A DNA stretch of 64,000 nucleotides. Source: Paramacrobiotus metropolitanus (lineage: Eukaryota > Tardigrada > Eutardigrada > Parachela > Macrobiotidae). Numbering within the stretch: position 1 is the stretch's first letter; each line of letters opens with the position of its first letter. Of this stretch, positions 63,486-64,000 are shown piece after piece. The notes beneath the pieces are model-generated. The model was not told the origin of the DNA and ran no database searches. It saw nothing but the letters and a program-made list of their open reading frames with translations. The stretch spans positions 62,001 through 126,000 of the forward strand of contig NW_026570423.1 of NCBI RefSeq assembly GCF_019649055.1. Reading direction: 5' to 3'. The translations under genes and the position numbers were made by a program.

Positions 63486-63834
63486 TGCACCCAACTAAGC
63501 GTTTCGGCTCATACTAAACTGGTTCAGCTAAACTTGACAGAGTTTTCAGTGTGTTACAGACAAACCTTTTTCCTCAAGTAATTGTTGTACACCGAAAGGC
63601 ACTTGATAACCTAATAACCTGCTTTTCGAAAGGCATTCGTAATATCTTTAACATTTTTAATTCGAGATTTTATAGCTAGTATAATTTGCCGGCAAATTGC
63701 TGCTGTTTGCTAGCACTAACAGTAGCTGATCTTCCAGAATATAATTCTCAAATGGGAAAATGCATTAGCTAGACTTATCCGAGATATCTGTAAGATGCTG
63801 ACCAAAGAAACTAGGTAATTGACACTTGCACTAT

Positions 63835-64000
63835 GGAACGGGAGCAAAGTAATGACATCTGATCGCTATCGCCAGATGTGTTGGCGGAAATGTTTCCCAG
63901 CTGGATACTTATAAACGCAGCCTTAGTTTCCGTGAAGCAGCATCCTGAAGCCATTTCCCCTGACAGCGAGCACCGTGTTTTACATGCTTCGAAAGGGATT
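63835..64000 (+). pseudogene. Relic F-box exon of copy F, cut by window end
   Basis: GCCAGATGTGTTGGCGGAAA and CCCAGCTGGATAC align with the F-box start of copies A and C (DVLxEVFSQLDT). A TGA precedes it and the following frame is disrupted. Confidence 0.6.

Larger units (their letters stand above)
46553..64000 (+). repeat. Tandem duplication array: F-box class I/class II pairs
   Basis: A-B and C-D are successive copies of one two-gene unit of about 8-8.8 kb (A to C starts 8.8 kb apart, B to D 8.0 kb), with similar intergenic DNA. A ghost 3' pair lies between them and relics E and F follow. Confidence 0.78.

Overview
The window is intron-rich, AT-rich metazoan nuclear DNA. It has GT-AG introns, metazoan synaptic and cytoskeletal genes, a motile-cilium gene, hAT-type transposon relics and a young tandem gene cluster. 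Small introns, compact gene spacing and the expanded F-box and kelch families fit an ecdysozoan invertebrate. A tardigrade is my guess, from family style rather than any diagnostic marker.

Layout. 0-4.7 kb (+): the last exon of a BTB/BACK/kelch (KLHL-like) gene, a single-exon gene for a FAR1/ZSWIM-like DNA-binding domain, then a second, broken copy of the kelch gene. 5.36-22.7 kb (-): a complete alpha-neurexin in 15 coding exons, whose splice phases chain from signal peptide to the C-terminal PDZ-binding tail. 22.7-32.9 kb: AT-rich DNA without a recognisable gene. 32.97-34.57 kb (-): RSPH1, the MORN-repeat radial spoke head protein, 6 exons, 295 aa. 35.08-35.32 kb (+): a small coiled-coil protein. 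35.3-35.8 kb: a degenerate tandem repeat between two convergent genes. 36.0-45.8 kb (-): a miniature filamin (877 aa; two CH domains, five Ig repeats and two hinge-like linkers). 46.4-64 kb (+): a tandem cluster of F-box genes with an unrecognised N-terminal domain, alternating in two classes (I-II, ghost I-II, I-II, then relics).

The neurexin, filamin and RSPH1 models were built by matching exon phases across introns. They are strong except at neurexin exon 10, where a one-base shift or a 59-nt micro-intron must be assumed. Every copy in the F-box cluster carries at least one frame break: copies A and C one each, B and D several, and E and F are relics. The cluster looks like recent duplication followed by decay, unless the assembly has small indel errors.

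Mobile and repeated DNA: two hAT-like non-autonomous elements with perfect 8-bp target duplications sit in a neurexin and a filamin intron. A 38-bp palindromic repeat brackets a 1.5-kb segment in the intron after neurexin exon 7. A roughly 15-bp motif recurs at least 14 times in introns and flanks. A tRNA-like element with good pol III boxes lies in the F-box cluster. I saw no CRISPR array or rRNA.
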